A stretch of DNA of 64,000 nucleotides from Holothuria scabra (Eukaryota > Echinodermata > Holothuroidea > Aspidochirotida > Holothuriidae). Under the pieces are notes generated by a model, which saw nothing but the letters and a program-made list of their open reading frames with translations, was not told where the DNA came from and did no database searches. Positions 1 through 11,074 of this stretch are shown piece after piece. Within the stretch, counting starts at the first letter, position 1. Each line of letters begins with the position of its first letter. A program made the position numbers and the translations under genes. The stretch is from positions 5,078,438 to 5,142,437 of the forward strand of contig CM074195.1 of NCBI GenBank assembly GCA_037179385.1, read 5' to 3'.

Positions 1-59
1 ATTGGCTACCTTTCTTTCCTTCCCACATTCCAGGAAGGTATCTGGAAGAGGGAAAATGT

Positions 60-358
60 CAGTGCCGTCGGAAGGTATTTTCGATTGGGGGGGGGGGCTG
101 ACTCGGGCTGACTATCTAAGCGGAGCGTCACCATCGGTTGGCGCGGAGCGTACAGAAAATTTTGAAAAATCGCAACCCCTCAGACAGCCGGAAATGACAT
201 TTCCCGGGCTTATTAATAGTATCTAAGCAGTCTTTATTTTGACCTTTCGTTGTAATAAAATGTTCACTTCAAAAGAAAAGAAAAAAACTATACATGGCAA
301 AATTATTGGGGGGCTGCAGCCCCCCAGCCCCCCCCCCCCCCCGCTTCCGACGGCCCTG
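60..358. mobile_element. Short inverted-repeat element with C/G-run interior
   Basis: The left end reads CAGTGCCGTCGGAAG and the right end CTTCCGACGGCCCTG, an imperfect terminal inverted repeat. AATGT lies directly outside both ends, a possible 5-bp target duplication. The interior has long G and C runs, an 18-bp perfect palindrome at 308-325 (GGGGGGCTGCAGCCCCCC), and at 112-260 a copy of the AGCGGAGCG...TTGGCGCGGAGCG module found elsewhere in this window. No coding capacity is seen, so it is read as non-autonomous; the superfamily is unknown. Confidence 0.55.
112..260 (+). repeat. Hairpin module, copy 1
   Basis: The core is TCTAAGCGGAGCGTCACC then GGTTGGCGCGGAGCG, followed by GAAAATTTTGAAAAATCGCA and CCCCTCAGACAGCCGGAAA. 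The core can pair with itself (GCGCCACC against GGTTGGCGC in the better copies). The same order of blocks recurs at 22412, 22652, 25394, 26642, 45835, 46067 and, inverted, near 29898-29965. Confidence 0.7.
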
Positions 359-1900
359 AATGTGATCTCTTAATGATATCGAAAAGCCGAGCAGACTGAT
401 TACTAACATTGCAGGCTTGCGCATCATATTTTGTTTTTTATTTTTTCTTTCAAAATGAGTAAATTTCATTCATGTGCTAGCATGGAAATCACATTTTCAG
501 TTCACGCAAAGACGGAGGCAAAATATAGTACCGTACCATTTTACATGTTGTATTGCTCCCCGGGACTGCGGTCAAGAGTGGAGACTTTTAGAAGACTTTT
601 GCTCCGGCAACAAAAATTTTGCACGTTCTTCTGCAAGTTTATCAAGTAAATTTCTTATCACTTTTCTGATTTATTTTGAATTGAACATTTCATGCAAATT
701 AAAGCCCAAAAAGGGGTCGCTTAAGACTCTACTCACAAGCATGAGAGATGCCTAGTGCTCGAGGTTATCTGATGGTGATGATATTTCAAATTTTCTGTAC
801 ACTCAGCGTCAGCGCATGGTGATCATGCTTTGCCTGGATAGCGTTCGGGCAAGATAACATTATTTTCGACCCAGTTTTCTCTCCATCCTCCTGACTGAAG
901 TGCACCCACACGCGTATATTTGTGTGACAATTGTTAATTTGAAACATTTTAGTTTATTGGGAGTGTGGGGGGATTGGGGTAAAGACAGTTTTTTGTCCGC
1001 GTTGTGGCATTTATTTAGGATGTACTTACATCACCACTTCGTGCACATACGTAAGGTAAGAACATTTCTGTAGGAGAAAGAAGAGTTTGTAATTATTTTA
1101 CTTCTCTTTCTAATTTTCCATTCAAACAGTATATTTAAATAGTCGTATGTACATTTCGAAACTATAATTAATTGAATTAAATTGAAAAACTAAACTGTGA
1201 GCTTCTTAAATATTATTTTGTCACAGTCTCTTTGATCTTAGAACTAAGTCTTGTAACCGTCATTTTTAGTCAGTGCACTTGGCTTACCAATTGTTCCGTC
1301 CATGAAACATAGTTTTCATCAGGTTGAATTTCCCTGCCAATAAAACGTCTGTCCACACCTTTTTGCTTCAAGGACAAAAACCAGATAAGAAGTTGCCCTG
1401 CTGCTTGCCTTTCACACCTTACAAACAGTGGTACATCTGGCCGGTATCATTCCACCTTTGTTTGAATCTTCTGCTAGTTCTCTCTTATCAACCTTGTGGT
1501 TTCATGGAGCCTGCTTGAAAGACTTTAGCAGGAAGTAGGGTAAAATTTGATTACCCCATCAAACCTCACTTTTGGTGGGGACTCAGGTGAAACATCTAAT
1601 AGGGTGGGAAATTCCTCATGGATGATATTTAGCTAGTATCAGATTACAGGATACATGGAACGAGTCTGTCTGCATATTCCGAGGTAAACCCCACACAAGT
1701 CATGCCTAAATGAAGTACAGGCGTTAAATGCTGGAAATTCAAAGTGAAGGGAAAATGCATTCATCCGGTATGGATTAGTGTAGTAGATAATTCTGTTTCA
1801 TGACTTGCTCTTGAGAATCACGTGACAATGTTTTGCTCAGTCCATTGTGGAATTAACAGGCGCTGAGGTGCCACTGTTTGAATTACAGGAAAAATGAAAT
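359..1900. other. Intergenic, nothing recognised
   Basis: AT-rich single-copy-looking DNA. Short open frames occur on both strands but none has a recognisable domain, and I see no tRNA, splice-flanked exon or clear repeat. Confidence 0.4.
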
Positions 1901-1944
1901 ATATGCCATGAGATATTTGGATAAGTAATAGGAGGAAATTTGTG

Positions 1945-2010
1945 AGATTCGCCGCCGACCCGATTTAAACCGATTGGTTAGAAACGACTGAGCCTTAAAT
2001 CATCATCTTA
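1945..2010 (+). repeat. SINE 3' fragment
   Basis: The stretch with CCGACCCGATTTAAACCG, ATTGGTTAGAAACGACTGAG and CCTTAAATCATCATCTTACC matches the 3' half of the tRNA-derived SINE seen more completely at 58199-58428 and 5860-6100. The 5' half is absent. Confidence 0.5.
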
Positions 2011-2900
2011 CCAGCTAGTTACACAACAACCGCAGAAGCTTTTGTATTTAGCATTTCAGGAGGGGCACGAAAGAACCTGAACAAATACATAATAAATGAT
2101 GGAAATCATGTTGTTCTATTAGAGGTCAAAGAGGGGTATATGCAGAGGTTTTGAATTTGATATCTAGAGCCTAGAGGAAGGGAGCAATCCTGATGCCAAT
2201 GAAGTGCGAAGAGCTCTTCTAAGCAGTCTGTGGCCAGGAGTCCCTCTTATCATGGCATATGGGGCTTAGTTGATTGATCAATGTGGAGACGCAGAGGAAG
2301 CAAAGACCACAGAAATCTTGCTTTGAAGTATTTACGAAATTAAAGGGGAAAAAATAACTTTTTCCATTATATTTTTAGTCCGTATTAGGTATGAATAAAC
2401 AGGAGGTTGTGAAGTAGTGTAACCAGATGTCCAGGAAAATGTTGCATTTTCTAGCGTTTTGAGTGGAGAGAGTGATGGTAATTAAAGCGAAAAAAGGGTA
2501 GGCTGAAAATTGTTGGTCAAAATTATTACGCAAAATTTTGTAAAGCTTTGACTATTCTGCAGTGATTCTAAAGACTGGTACAATATTTTACACGGACGTC
2601 CGCTAATCGGAGCGCCCGTAATCGAAAAACGAAGGCTGGAATAGTATTCCTTACATTCGACGGCTTCTGGGGTTATGAATGATGGTCCAGTTCGAGAAAA
2701 CAAAATCTTGCTGCCCTTTTAGTGTAATCTGAAGTACCAATGTGATATTTTTGTTATGTTTGCTTGGCAAATTTAAGTTAGTAGGCCAAATTAATTTTGT
2801 GAGAATAGTTGTGGTGAAAGTGGTCAACGAGAGAGGTTGCAGCTATGATTCCTAGTGAAACAACACTGATTCCTACACATGCAATTAGAGCATCCAACTT
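2011..2900. other. Intergenic, nothing recognised
   Basis: No domain-bearing frame, RNA gene or named repeat was seen here. Confidence 0.35.
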
Positions 2901-2902
2901 CC

Positions 2903-3122
2903 AGTCGGAAGGTCTGGATGTAGTTTGACTCTTGGCAGGGTCAAACCGAAAATTAAAAAAAAAATAAAGCTGCCATTGCGCTCGGTGCTCAGCATAGTAA
3001 GGAATAGAGTAGAAAAAAGGAAGCCAGAGAGCCACAACTGAAAAAAAAACCCTTGACCTGCCGGACTTAAACCAATTTGTTAGGAAGAGCCGTAAAACGT
3101 CATCCAACCAACCAACCAACAA
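2903..3122 (+). repeat. tRNA-derived SINE copy, degraded
   Basis: It shares the ordered blocks GGTCTGGATGTAG, GGCAGGGTCAAACCG, GCTCGGTGCTCAGCATA, GAGCCACAACTG, GGACTTAAACCAATTTGTTAG and GCCGTAAAACGTCATC with the other SINE copies, and ends in CCAACCAACC-type simple sequence. The tRNA-like head is decayed. Confidence 0.6.
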
Positions 3123-3454
3123 ACAAACATGCCAAATTAATTGTATTCTTCTTGGTTAAGACGGTATTTAGAGGTATTCCACTTTTGCTTGCTAAGAAAA
3201 ATTCGAGGGCGCCCTTTAAAATTTCTGCAAAAATATTCGCAGGGAGTTTAGTTGATAATTTCTGAAGGAAGTCGATGACGTACGGTACTCACATGAGACT
3301 AGGAAGTGCTAAACTAAGTAGCATTAGGGTCTTCTTTCGGGAGTAAACGCCTTTTTTTGCTGTACGACTGCATAAAGTAGGCAGGACTTAAGGAAAAGTA
3401 GTGTTTTGGTCTTTTCCAAGACTAACTGCAGTAAATCTTTATCGTCATTGGTAT

Positions 3455-3590
3455 TTAATATGCCCACGGGTATTTCTCGCTTGACGTAAAAGGCCACTAA
3501 GGGGATGGTATTGAACCATTTTATCTAGTTGACACTAACATTCTCTTCTAACTAATCTCTAACTAACTAACTAATTTACCCCAACTTTCA
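3455..3590 (+). repeat. Short dispersed repeat with TAAC tail
   Basis: The core CTTGACGTAAAAGGCCACTAA closely resembles CCTGTCGTAAAAGGCGATTAA at 60963-60985, and the copy ends in a CTAACTAACTAACTAA tail. The pair suggests a second SINE-like family with its own core. Confidence 0.5.
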
Positions 3591-3599
3591 TGAAGTGCG

Positions 3600-4790
3600 C
3601 TTGTGCTCAGTACCTACGTCCTCTCCGTAGGCTGGGTCAAGACTCTTCACTCTTGAACAATCAATCAAAGGAAAATTTCTGCATCACTTTAAGTTCTGAT
3701 AATTCATACATTAAACAATCAGAAAAAGGAAATTCAAAGTGTAAAAAAAGATGGCAAAAACTTTGAAAGGAGACTTTTTCTAACTGCCAAAACTACGTCC
3801 CGTCAATCCCGTGGCCTGCATCTAATCCATCCACATTTTCGTTGTCTAGTTTCATGGGAATAACATCTCAAAAGAAATCCATAATTTTATAAAGGTAACC
3901 ATGATATTATGTAAGATCGTGATTTCTTGAGACTAAAGATACACTAACCTCTTTCCAAGCTCCAACTCTAAATTTATTCTGATGTAATGAGCATCATAGA
4001 AATGAGAGGATTTGGTGGACAACCAACTCAGCCCATGAATATTTATCAATATACCGTAATCACATGATTCTGAAAGGACAGTGTTTCATTACTGATTTGT
4101 GTTTCTAAACTTGTCCTTAGTAACGGTGCGCTCAATGTGAACCTTGAACTGTTTTGTGTTCCAAAATGTATAGAGGCTTTGCAATTGCGTCACGGAACCG
4201 CCATGCTGGAGGACATTCATGCCAAATACACGTGGCTTTGTGCCGAACGCACTGCACAGTGTGCACTGTGATGTGCACGGTGTGTACAAATTCAACGAGC
4301 AAGCGCGTCCCGTATGGTTTACTACGTAGTTACATGTACTCCAACATGGCCGCAGGAGAGTATTATGACGTCATGTGAAAAGCCTCTATATGGTCTCTCT
4401 TAGATAAAGGGCTATCAACTTTATTTTTCTCCTACTTTTTGTTGTGTTTAATTTCTCAAGTTGTACTTACATTTTTGTCTTGTCAGTAACATAATTAATC
4501 TTGTAGTTTTGTTTCCATTTGACAGGTCTATGATGTGCTGCCGCCTATCCACTCAATCCAAAGTACACCTCAAAGACATCTGTCATAACCATGCACGGTG
4601 CTAAAAAAAGTATACAAGTAAACATAGAGCAGTTCTCCTTTAAAGTATTACCGCTTTTCGCTGTGTAGTCGAAGGGCAATAATGGCCAGTTGCTGTATGC
4701 CAATGTGTTTCATATATGCATGGGTTCAAATCCCGCCCGATGTACGTATGTTTTTCTCTGAGTCCCTGGCGTTCCTCCCACTTGGCACAG
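3600..4790. other. Intergenic, no gene recognised
   Basis: Holds an alternating purine-pyrimidine stretch at about 4249-4290 (repeated GTGCAC and GTGTGC words) but nothing I can call a gene. Confidence 0.35.
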
Positions 4791-4799
4791 GCTTCCCAC

Positions 4800-4985
4800 C
4801 AGTGGCGTAGCCACGGGGGGGGGGGTGGCCCAACCTTGCAATGCAAAAACCACTTAAAATAGCGTTTTTTCTCTCTATCCTTAGACTTTTCCCTCATTTC
4901 GTGCGCCAAACCCCTCTCATCCCTCATGACACCACCACCACCACCCCCCCCCCCCCCCCATGACACAGTCCTGGCTACGCGCCCG
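4800..4985 (+). mobile_element. 186-bp MITE, family A (hAT-like ends)
   Basis: It starts CAGTGGCGTAGCCA and ends CCTGGCTACGCGCCCG, an imperfect terminal inverted repeat. The flanks CTTCCCAC (4792-4799) and CTTTCCAC (4986-4993) are a 7/8 match and fit an 8-bp target duplication. The interior has G10 and C17 runs and the block TTTTCTCTCTATCCTTAGAC. Other copies of the family are at 33753-34030 and, inverted, at 54838-55008. CAGTG ends and 8-bp duplications are typical of hAT elements; the assignment is inferred. Confidence 0.7.
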
Positions 4986-4989
4986 CTTT

Positions 4990-5850
4990 CCACTAGAATT
5001 GGTCACCCAGCCAATGAAGTCGGTTGCGCGGCGGACTGAAGCACCTTAACAAGCCGGCTTTGCTTTGTTGCTACCACCTTACTTGTCCTATAAACAAAGT
5101 TAAAATTCGTTACACATACAGGTAAATAAAATAAGCTGGAATGGCAGATCATTGAGCTTTCCTCGAAATCCCATTCAGTTGAACGTGCGACGGTCAATAA
5201 CAACAGGACAACCTCAAAGTCTCCGTTATTTTGATCATTTTAATAGAAACAATGTCACCAACGGTAGCACAAAATAACAAACGGGAATTTGCCCCCCATC
5301 ACTTTTTAATTCGATCTTCAACCATGCCAGGAGTACACGATAAGCAATTTCCTACCAACTAGCAGTGACGGAGCTTCTATAGGGCAGCAGGGAGTTCTTG
5401 CAACTCCCTGGCAGTTTGGTCAGGAGTGCGACCAACCCCACCTTCCCTACGGATCAAATTGCCTGCCGACGCCTTTTTAGGTTTTTACCAGGCTGCTTTA
5501 TAGCGCACATGCAAGCTATTCTCTCCCCCTGACCAAAATCTGTAGCCCCTTCACTGCTTACTTGCCCAGCATGCTGTATGGCATATTCATCTTTCAATCA
5601 TATATTAGTTTTCTAAGCTGAGGAGCTGAGAAAACAGAGTCCGCTCCGCGGGGTACTTCACTAGTGCATGCCATGCATGAAAAGACAGCGCTTAAGATGC
5701 TTATTACACTTAACAAACAAATATTACATTTACAAAATGAAGTTGTGATACAAAAATATACAACGTATCGGATAATAAAAGCAAACTGAAGTAGTTTATT
5801 TACACAAACACCAGGGCCATTATAGAGGTGGGGCTAGGAAGGAGTGAGTG
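4990..5850. other. Intergenic with a short CAGGGAGTT palindrome
   Basis: No gene is recognised. CAGGGAGTTCTTGCAACTCCCTG at 5388-5410 is an imperfect palindrome that recurs in the window (see 8651-8679, 18176-18194, 32674-32742). Confidence 0.4.
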
Positions 5851-5859
5851 CGTAGTCTG

Positions 5860-6100
5860 ATGCAACAACCCTACACTATATATCCGGCTTGCAGTCGGGA
5901 GGTTGGGAGTTCGAGTCCTGGCCGGGTCATACGAAAGACTTCAAAAACGGAACCTAATGCTAATGCGCTTGGTGTTCAGCACAAGCAATGGAGTAGAGAA
6001 AACAAGACAGTGAGCCACAACTGGAGAAAAGGGCCGAGGACGGCTCGACTTGAAAGTGGGCCGTAAAACTCTACATAACTAACTACTAACTCCACTTTGC
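5860..6100 (+). repeat. tRNA-derived SINE
   Basis: A pol III B-box-like stretch (GAGTTCGAGTCCTGG at 5909-5923) is followed by the family body: GCTTGGTGTTCAGCACAAGC, GAGCCACAACTGGAGAAAAG, GGCTCGACTTGAAAGTGG, CCGTAAAACTCTACATAAC and a TAACTAACTACTAAC tail. The A-box end is poorly preserved, so the copy is probably 5' truncated. Confidence 0.75.
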
Positions 6101-7110
6101 GAAAGGTATTGTCTTATAATACCAAGACTTTCAGATTCAGGAAATGTTACAGCTCGGATCACATCTTTCAAAAAAAAAATCAGTCTTTACTGCCATTATT
6201 GGTTTTGATTTGGAAGGACAAACATGGTTCAAAGTTCTAACTTTATAAAAACGAATTTTGACTTAGAGGGGCACCTTAAGGCAGTTTGTCAGAAATACCC
6301 TGCCTGCCTCGGTAACTGTGTTGTTATCATTTGAAAAGAGAACCTACTGTCATTAAAGTTGTCAAGTCATAAAAAGCCTTTAAAATGGAACGTATACTGC
6401 CAAAAATGTTTGTGCGTGATGATCTGCATAAGCAATGGAGTAGGGCAAATAATCCAGAGTCTTACAAATGTAAAGGGGCCTTGAGCGCCTCTAGATTAAT
6501 CCAGAAGGCTATAGGTAGAGGCATAAAACCTTAACTTACAAACCTGACCTTCTACTCAGGGTGCGCCAGGGTATTCTGGGAAAAAGTACGGGTTGGGTGC
6601 TCGTTTTATTCCTTTTCCCTCCTTTTCCTTTTCTTTTCCCATTTTCTGGAAAATGTACGGGCGGCCACTCCCTGTCCCCTGACGCCGCCCATGTTTCTAC
6701 TAACTAGAACCTTATTGATAAACTTGATTACCAATCGATCAATGTACCAGTAAATCGGACTGTGCATTGCTGCTCAGATGCCAGTAGACAATCAGTAAAG
6801 TGCATCATTTTTGATCAGATAATGCTCCGAAAATTTCGGTATCAGCATCCAAATCAGTGTCGATAATGGTCTGGCGGTTCCAGAACATAGCACATGGTGT
6901 TCAATGGGCCGTCGTTGCCTCTGCCGAGAAAAGTAAGTGTAGGTGGTTCTTCTACGGACTTACGTATAAATCGTACGCTTGTAGCTACAGTATTAGGAAT
7001 CTAGGGTAAGTTCAATGGTTAATATTTTCGTCATAGGCAATAATAGAAATTTCTCTGAAAGCTGCCAGTAGTTCATTTTGGCGCAAACCGTTTCACGAGG
7101 GCGAACTGTA
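6101..7110. other. Intergenic with possible SINE-like scrap
   Basis: The words CTGCATAAGCAATGGAGTAGGG near 6423 recall the SINE body, but the rest has decayed. A short pyrimidine-rich run lies at about 6605-6650. No gene is recognised. Confidence 0.35.
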
Positions 7111-7203
7111 AAAAAACGTGTACAGCAATTCAAGACCTGTGTTGTCCCCTCTAAAGGGTTTAGAGGGGACAACACAGGTCTTGAATTGCTGTACACGTTT
7201 TTT
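7111..7203. repeat. Perfect inverted repeat, 45-bp arms, 3-nt loop
   Basis: Positions 7111-7155 are the exact reverse complement of 7159-7203, with GGG as the only spacer. The arms include TACAGCAATTCAAGACC and GTTGTCCCCTCTAAA. A transcript of either strand would fold into an uninterrupted 45-bp stem. I see no mismatch, which points to a recent origin or a mechanistic artefact. No target duplication or matching copy is visible in the window. Confidence 0.9.
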
Positions 7204-9027
7204 ATTTACACGAACCGATTAGAATTAAAATGTGTTTAAATATGAAATCTTTGGGGATTAAACATGTGTCTAGCATCTCAACGTGTTATCGGTGGACGAA
7301 AAAGTATTCAGAAAAAACTTTTCATCCTCTTTAGATTGCGGTCATTACACTCAAGTCCCTAATTTTCTGATTTTGTCCACACTGAAAGGGTAAGAATGAA
7401 CACAACATCCAACAGTTTTACCTGTAAAATTCCCAGTATATCTCCGAAAACAACTGTTTCTAACAACACATTATAAAGGTCATTTTAAACCGTTACCTAA
7501 TTTAGAATTAAGTGAAACAGTAAACTCGATATTACTTGTTCCAAAGCATATACAGCTATAACTTACACAATCCTATGAGGTAAATAAAAAACTCTGGTTT
7601 ACTTTGCTCAATGCATGCCCATTTATTTTCATTGCAGAAAGTTCTATCTTATGATATAGCGCATTCCAGGATTTTTGAAACTTCAAAATTTTCAAAAGGG
7701 TAGGGTGACACCCCTCCCCCATTCCGGCTCTCCCGCGAGGACGACGATCACCTTTCCGACTTCGGACCCGCTCCTGGAAAAAAGTGGACCCGCCCCTGAG
7801 TTCGGAACCCTTAAATCATGGAACAAAACGTATAAATTCTCTTCATAATATTTCATCCTTCTGTTATCGCTGTGTGTATTATGAAACCCGACGGCCTTGT
7901 AGTTACCATGTGGAACGACAAGATTGTTATTTAAAAAGCGCAAAAAATTAGATTAATTTTCTTATGAATGACTGGCAATGTACACAAAGTAAGTAAATTC
8001 CCCTGAACGTTTCTCACGCTCTTACGGTCGTCAGTTACATTCACTCCAAGAGAAGAATGAACTCTGTATTTGAGTACCTGCAGTGATCACTCGTTTTAAA
8101 GTGTTCCATGTGGGCACCCCGACAACAGTGAAACTTCGCTTTATAGAACGAATTTCACCCTTTTTGAAGAGAATTTCCGCCCTTTTAGGGTGATAGATTC
8201 CTAGTAGCTGAGGTCCTGGGCAATAAACTTTGTGTTTTCTATGGGATGACCTTCCCGTGCTTCAATATATAGCAAATCACATAAAGGTTTGTGTTACGGT
8301 TTCTCCGACGTTCAGCCAATTGAATACTACCTCTCGAGGTTGTAACAGGCGTACATATTGTTTTTCAGGACAAATGAGGGTAAATTCGTCCAACGGAAGA
8401 AATCAGGTTCTTGGGAAAAACGAAACCCTTTTCGCAATTCCAAAATGACTTTTCGGCCGGTTTGTGACTATGAAACTGGAGTTTGAAAGCCAAATATTCC
8501 CAAGTATTCCTGCGTAACCTTTTATCTAGCTCTAACATTATATTTGAAACAAAGTAAAATAATTCCGGAAAAACGAAACCAGTTGTTTATAAAAATTAAA
8601 AAAAAAAATCACTGGACTGGACGTGCACTCTCAGCACACTGTTATTGGAGCAGGGAGTTGCAAATGTTGCAACTCCCTGATTGGAGGGAATTACAGCTTT
8701 CGTTTGTAGATCGTACGTGGAAATTATTGCCCGGTCCTCCCTCCATCGATGACCAGTAGGTGGTAAAGGGATGGTCTAAGTAGGATTAACAAAATTCGCT
8801 GGTACTTAGTTGCACGTTTACGGCGAATTATTGCTTATACATGATATTCTTACTTAATAAACGCCCAGTAAATTTTTGCTCGCCGCTAACTCTAGTAGAC
8901 AACTTTGTAATGGCAGTCGAGCTTGCTGAGAAATTTGACGTCTATGTCGTAGTACTGATAGGTCTTCATATTACGCTGGTTGCCTAAGGTACCAACCAGA
9001 TAGTCCACCATGATAGGTCTTTGAAAT
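7204..9027. other. Intergenic with small inverted repeats
   Basis: 8040-8190 has GAGTG/CACTC-like words resembling a decayed copy of the foldback family at 27764 and 53801. 8651-8679 is CAGGGAGTTG, a 9-nt spacer and CAACTCCCTG. 7700-7800 has G/C-rich words such as CTCCTGGAAAAAAGTGGACC that may be the end of an old DNA element. No gene is recognised. Confidence 0.35.
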
Positions 9028-9032
9028 GGTAG
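9028..9032. repeat. Target-site duplication GGTAG, left
   Basis: GGTAG precedes the left LTR and is repeated at 17908-17912 directly after the right LTR, giving the 5-bp duplication expected for an LTR element of this class. Confidence 0.9.
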
Positions 9033-9778
9033 TGTAAATGTAAGTGTTCAAATTGGTATACAGTAGACACTGCCCTCTCATTTGCAGAGACTTATTTGCC
9101 CTTTATCCCACGAACCATGATCCTCAGACTACATTCTCATATACATTAAATTCCCAGGTGGCATTAGCTAGGTATAAAAGGTAGCTCACATACCTTTGGC
9201 AATACTTTCCAGACCTACCCTCAGTCTCATCATACCATGGGAGATATCCTGCGATAGTATTTGAACAGTTTGCCCATCATTGAGGGCGTGGCAGTTACAG
9301 TGTCATACGTGTTATCCTTAGAGAAGCCAAAGAGGTACGTGTAGATTTTCTCTATATTTCCCTTTTGTGCCATATTTTGGGTAATATTTGTTGGGTTTTG
9401 GCTTATTCTTGGGTCAGTAAATGCGAGAGAAAGGAACAGTAATTGTCAAAAGGGTTTCGGGTCGTGTAAATTGTGACTTTAGTATTCTGTTCATGTTGTA
9501 GCCTTTCTATTACGTTTATAGAGTATATTTTGTAGTTTTGTATCATTTCGATAGTCTATTTTTGTATTTGATGTTTGCATGTGAAGTTCGCAATATTGAG
9601 TTTTGTATTTGTGATGATTTTCATGTTTCAGTTTCCACGGAGGTTACGGAGGTTGCGGAGGTAAATAATAAACTACGTGTGAAACTTAAATTCTGTGTCC
9701 GTGCCTTCTGTCGGGTCCTTTGGCAAATCTTTCAAGGTCTTAAAATATCCATCATCGATCTCCTTACAAACAGCTATA
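9033..9778 (+). repeat. 5' LTR (746 bp)
   Basis: It begins TGTAAATGTAAGTG and ends CTTACAAACAGCTATA. It matches 17173-17907 nearly base for base. A TATA-box-like TATAAAAG lies at 9173-9180 and a polyadenylation-type AATAAA at 9667-9672, as expected for the promoter and RNA end of an LTR. An 11-bp segment near 9716-9726 is absent from the other LTR. Confidence 0.95.
9173..9180 (+). promoter_or_regulatory. LTR TATA box
   Basis: TATAAAAG sits about 140 bp into the 5' LTR and is preserved at 17313-17320 in the other LTR. It is the probable start signal for the element's genomic RNA. Confidence 0.6.
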
Positions 9779-9779
9779 G

Positions 9780-9796
9780 TGGAAACTCTGCAGAAG
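9780..9796 (+). promoter_or_regulatory. Putative primer-binding site
   Basis: TGGAAACTCTGCAGAAG starts one base after the left LTR. TGG pairs with the CCA end of a tRNA, and the position is right for minus-strand DNA priming. I cannot name the tRNA without a search. Confidence 0.5.
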
Positions 9797-10378
9797 TTAA
9801 TGATGTCACTGGGGGGGAATACTGCTGCCCTTTAAGCTACCTGTATAGGGAGTTGATGATGATTTATTAGAAGTCTGCACCCTCATTCCCGTGAGATGAC
9901 GACGCATTGGACGTTCGCGCTACTACCTACTACAGTGTATTCCAGCAACTAACTTCACTACTGTACTTCTCTCTGCGGACTGAGCTGTACTTGTATTTGT
10001 AAGGCAGACGGTCGGCTGAAAGGCAGAAGAAATGCTGGAGACCTCCCAGGACTTGTCAAGGTATTTCGTGTGTGAGACGAGGAGTTTATAGAAGCGATAC
10101 AGTGACATTACTAGGGTTTATCTGGCTAATCCAAGTTATCACAATTCCATTCATGGGTAGTAACTTAGGCCTAGCCTAACTTAGCCCAGTATTCAAGAAT
10201 TACAATGCATTCTAAGTTGTTGTAGCCTAACGTCAAACGTTATGCTTGTGTGTTTATTTAATGTGGTTACTGGCAGCCTAATAATATAGGCTGTAATGTA
10301 TTGCACCCAATGTCACTCTGTGTTGTAAGAGTTGTATTACCATATTTCATTGTAGGCCTATTTCTGTCTTCCATAAGT

Positions 10379-11074
10379 ATGTCAAACCCTGAGACTTCTG
10401 TAGGTGAGGTACCCTTAGCAGATAGTGCAACTGGTGGTATGGTTTTGCGTAGTGTGGAGACCAGGACTCATACTGAAAGGGGCTTACGATGGCAGATAGA
10501 CCAAAAGTCAGGGAGATTTCGAAATTTGCTCTCTTCTTGGCGGCGTCAAGGAAGTAAAATTGAATGTATGCTTACAGAAAGTGACAATCTGGAAGCAGTA
10601 AGAGGAGCCCGGGATTCCCTTCAAAATATCATGGCAGACATTTCACTTGTTTATAATGATTTAGACAATCTTTTGGCAGAGATTAATGAGAGGGGATCAA
10701 AGTATGAAAAATTTGAGGAAATTGAAGTTGAACATTATAGCCTTATAAAAAGGGTTTCAAAATTTATTAGACGGACTGAGGGTAGGTCTAGTTCTGAAAA
10801 GTCATCAAGTTTGTCCCAGAGAACAACAACATCTAAAGCTAAAACTGATGCCGTTGCAAAGGCAGCAGCTTTGCAGACCAAATTAAAGTATATAGATAGT
10901 GAGGTAAAATATAAGGCAGAATTGGAAAAGGTTCAAACGAGGCGAGAACTTGAAATAGCTGAGGCAGAAATTGATGCCATAGTTAAAACTGAGAAACAAC
11001 AATTTAGTATTCTTGACCAATTTCCAGATGAAAGTACTAAATTTACTGAAGAATATGTAAGGACTCAATGCTAA
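10379..11074 (+). CDS. gag: BEL/Pao gag, N-terminal part
   Basis: The chosen ATG (10379) opens MSNPETSVGEV; an in-frame ATG at 10310 would add a hydrophobic lead that is atypical for gag. The frame encodes a charged, helix-rich protein, likely coiled coil (segments around LQNIMADISLVYNDLDNLL and the Glu/Lys-rich part before 11000). This is the structural polyprotein that would form cytoplasmic particles. The frame ends at a TAA at 11072-11074, but another frame is open from about 11061 onward and continues as gag, so a one-base shift near 11057-11066 is the likely cause of the stop. This is an element protein, not a host gene. Confidence 0.8.
   Translation: MSNPETSVGEVPLADSATGGMVLRSVETRTHTERGLRWQIDQKSGRFRNLLSSWRRQGSKIECMLTESDNLEAVRGARDSLQNIMADISLVYNDLDNLLAEINERGSKYEKFEEIEVEHYSLIKRVSKFIRRTEGRSSSEKSSSLSQRTTTSKAKTDAVAKAAALQTKLKYIDSEVKYKAELEKVQTRRELEIAEAEIDAIVKTEKQQFSILDQFPDESTKFTEEYVRTQC

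Noticed and set aside
4249..4290. Alternating GTGCAC/GTGTGC stretch as a Z-DNA or regulatory element
   Set aside because: Short, irregular and with no nearby gene; not enough to claim a function.
5848..6066. Small plus-strand frame ending in RTARLESGP
   Set aside because: It is the translation of a SINE body; the same words are present in other SINE copies in other frames.
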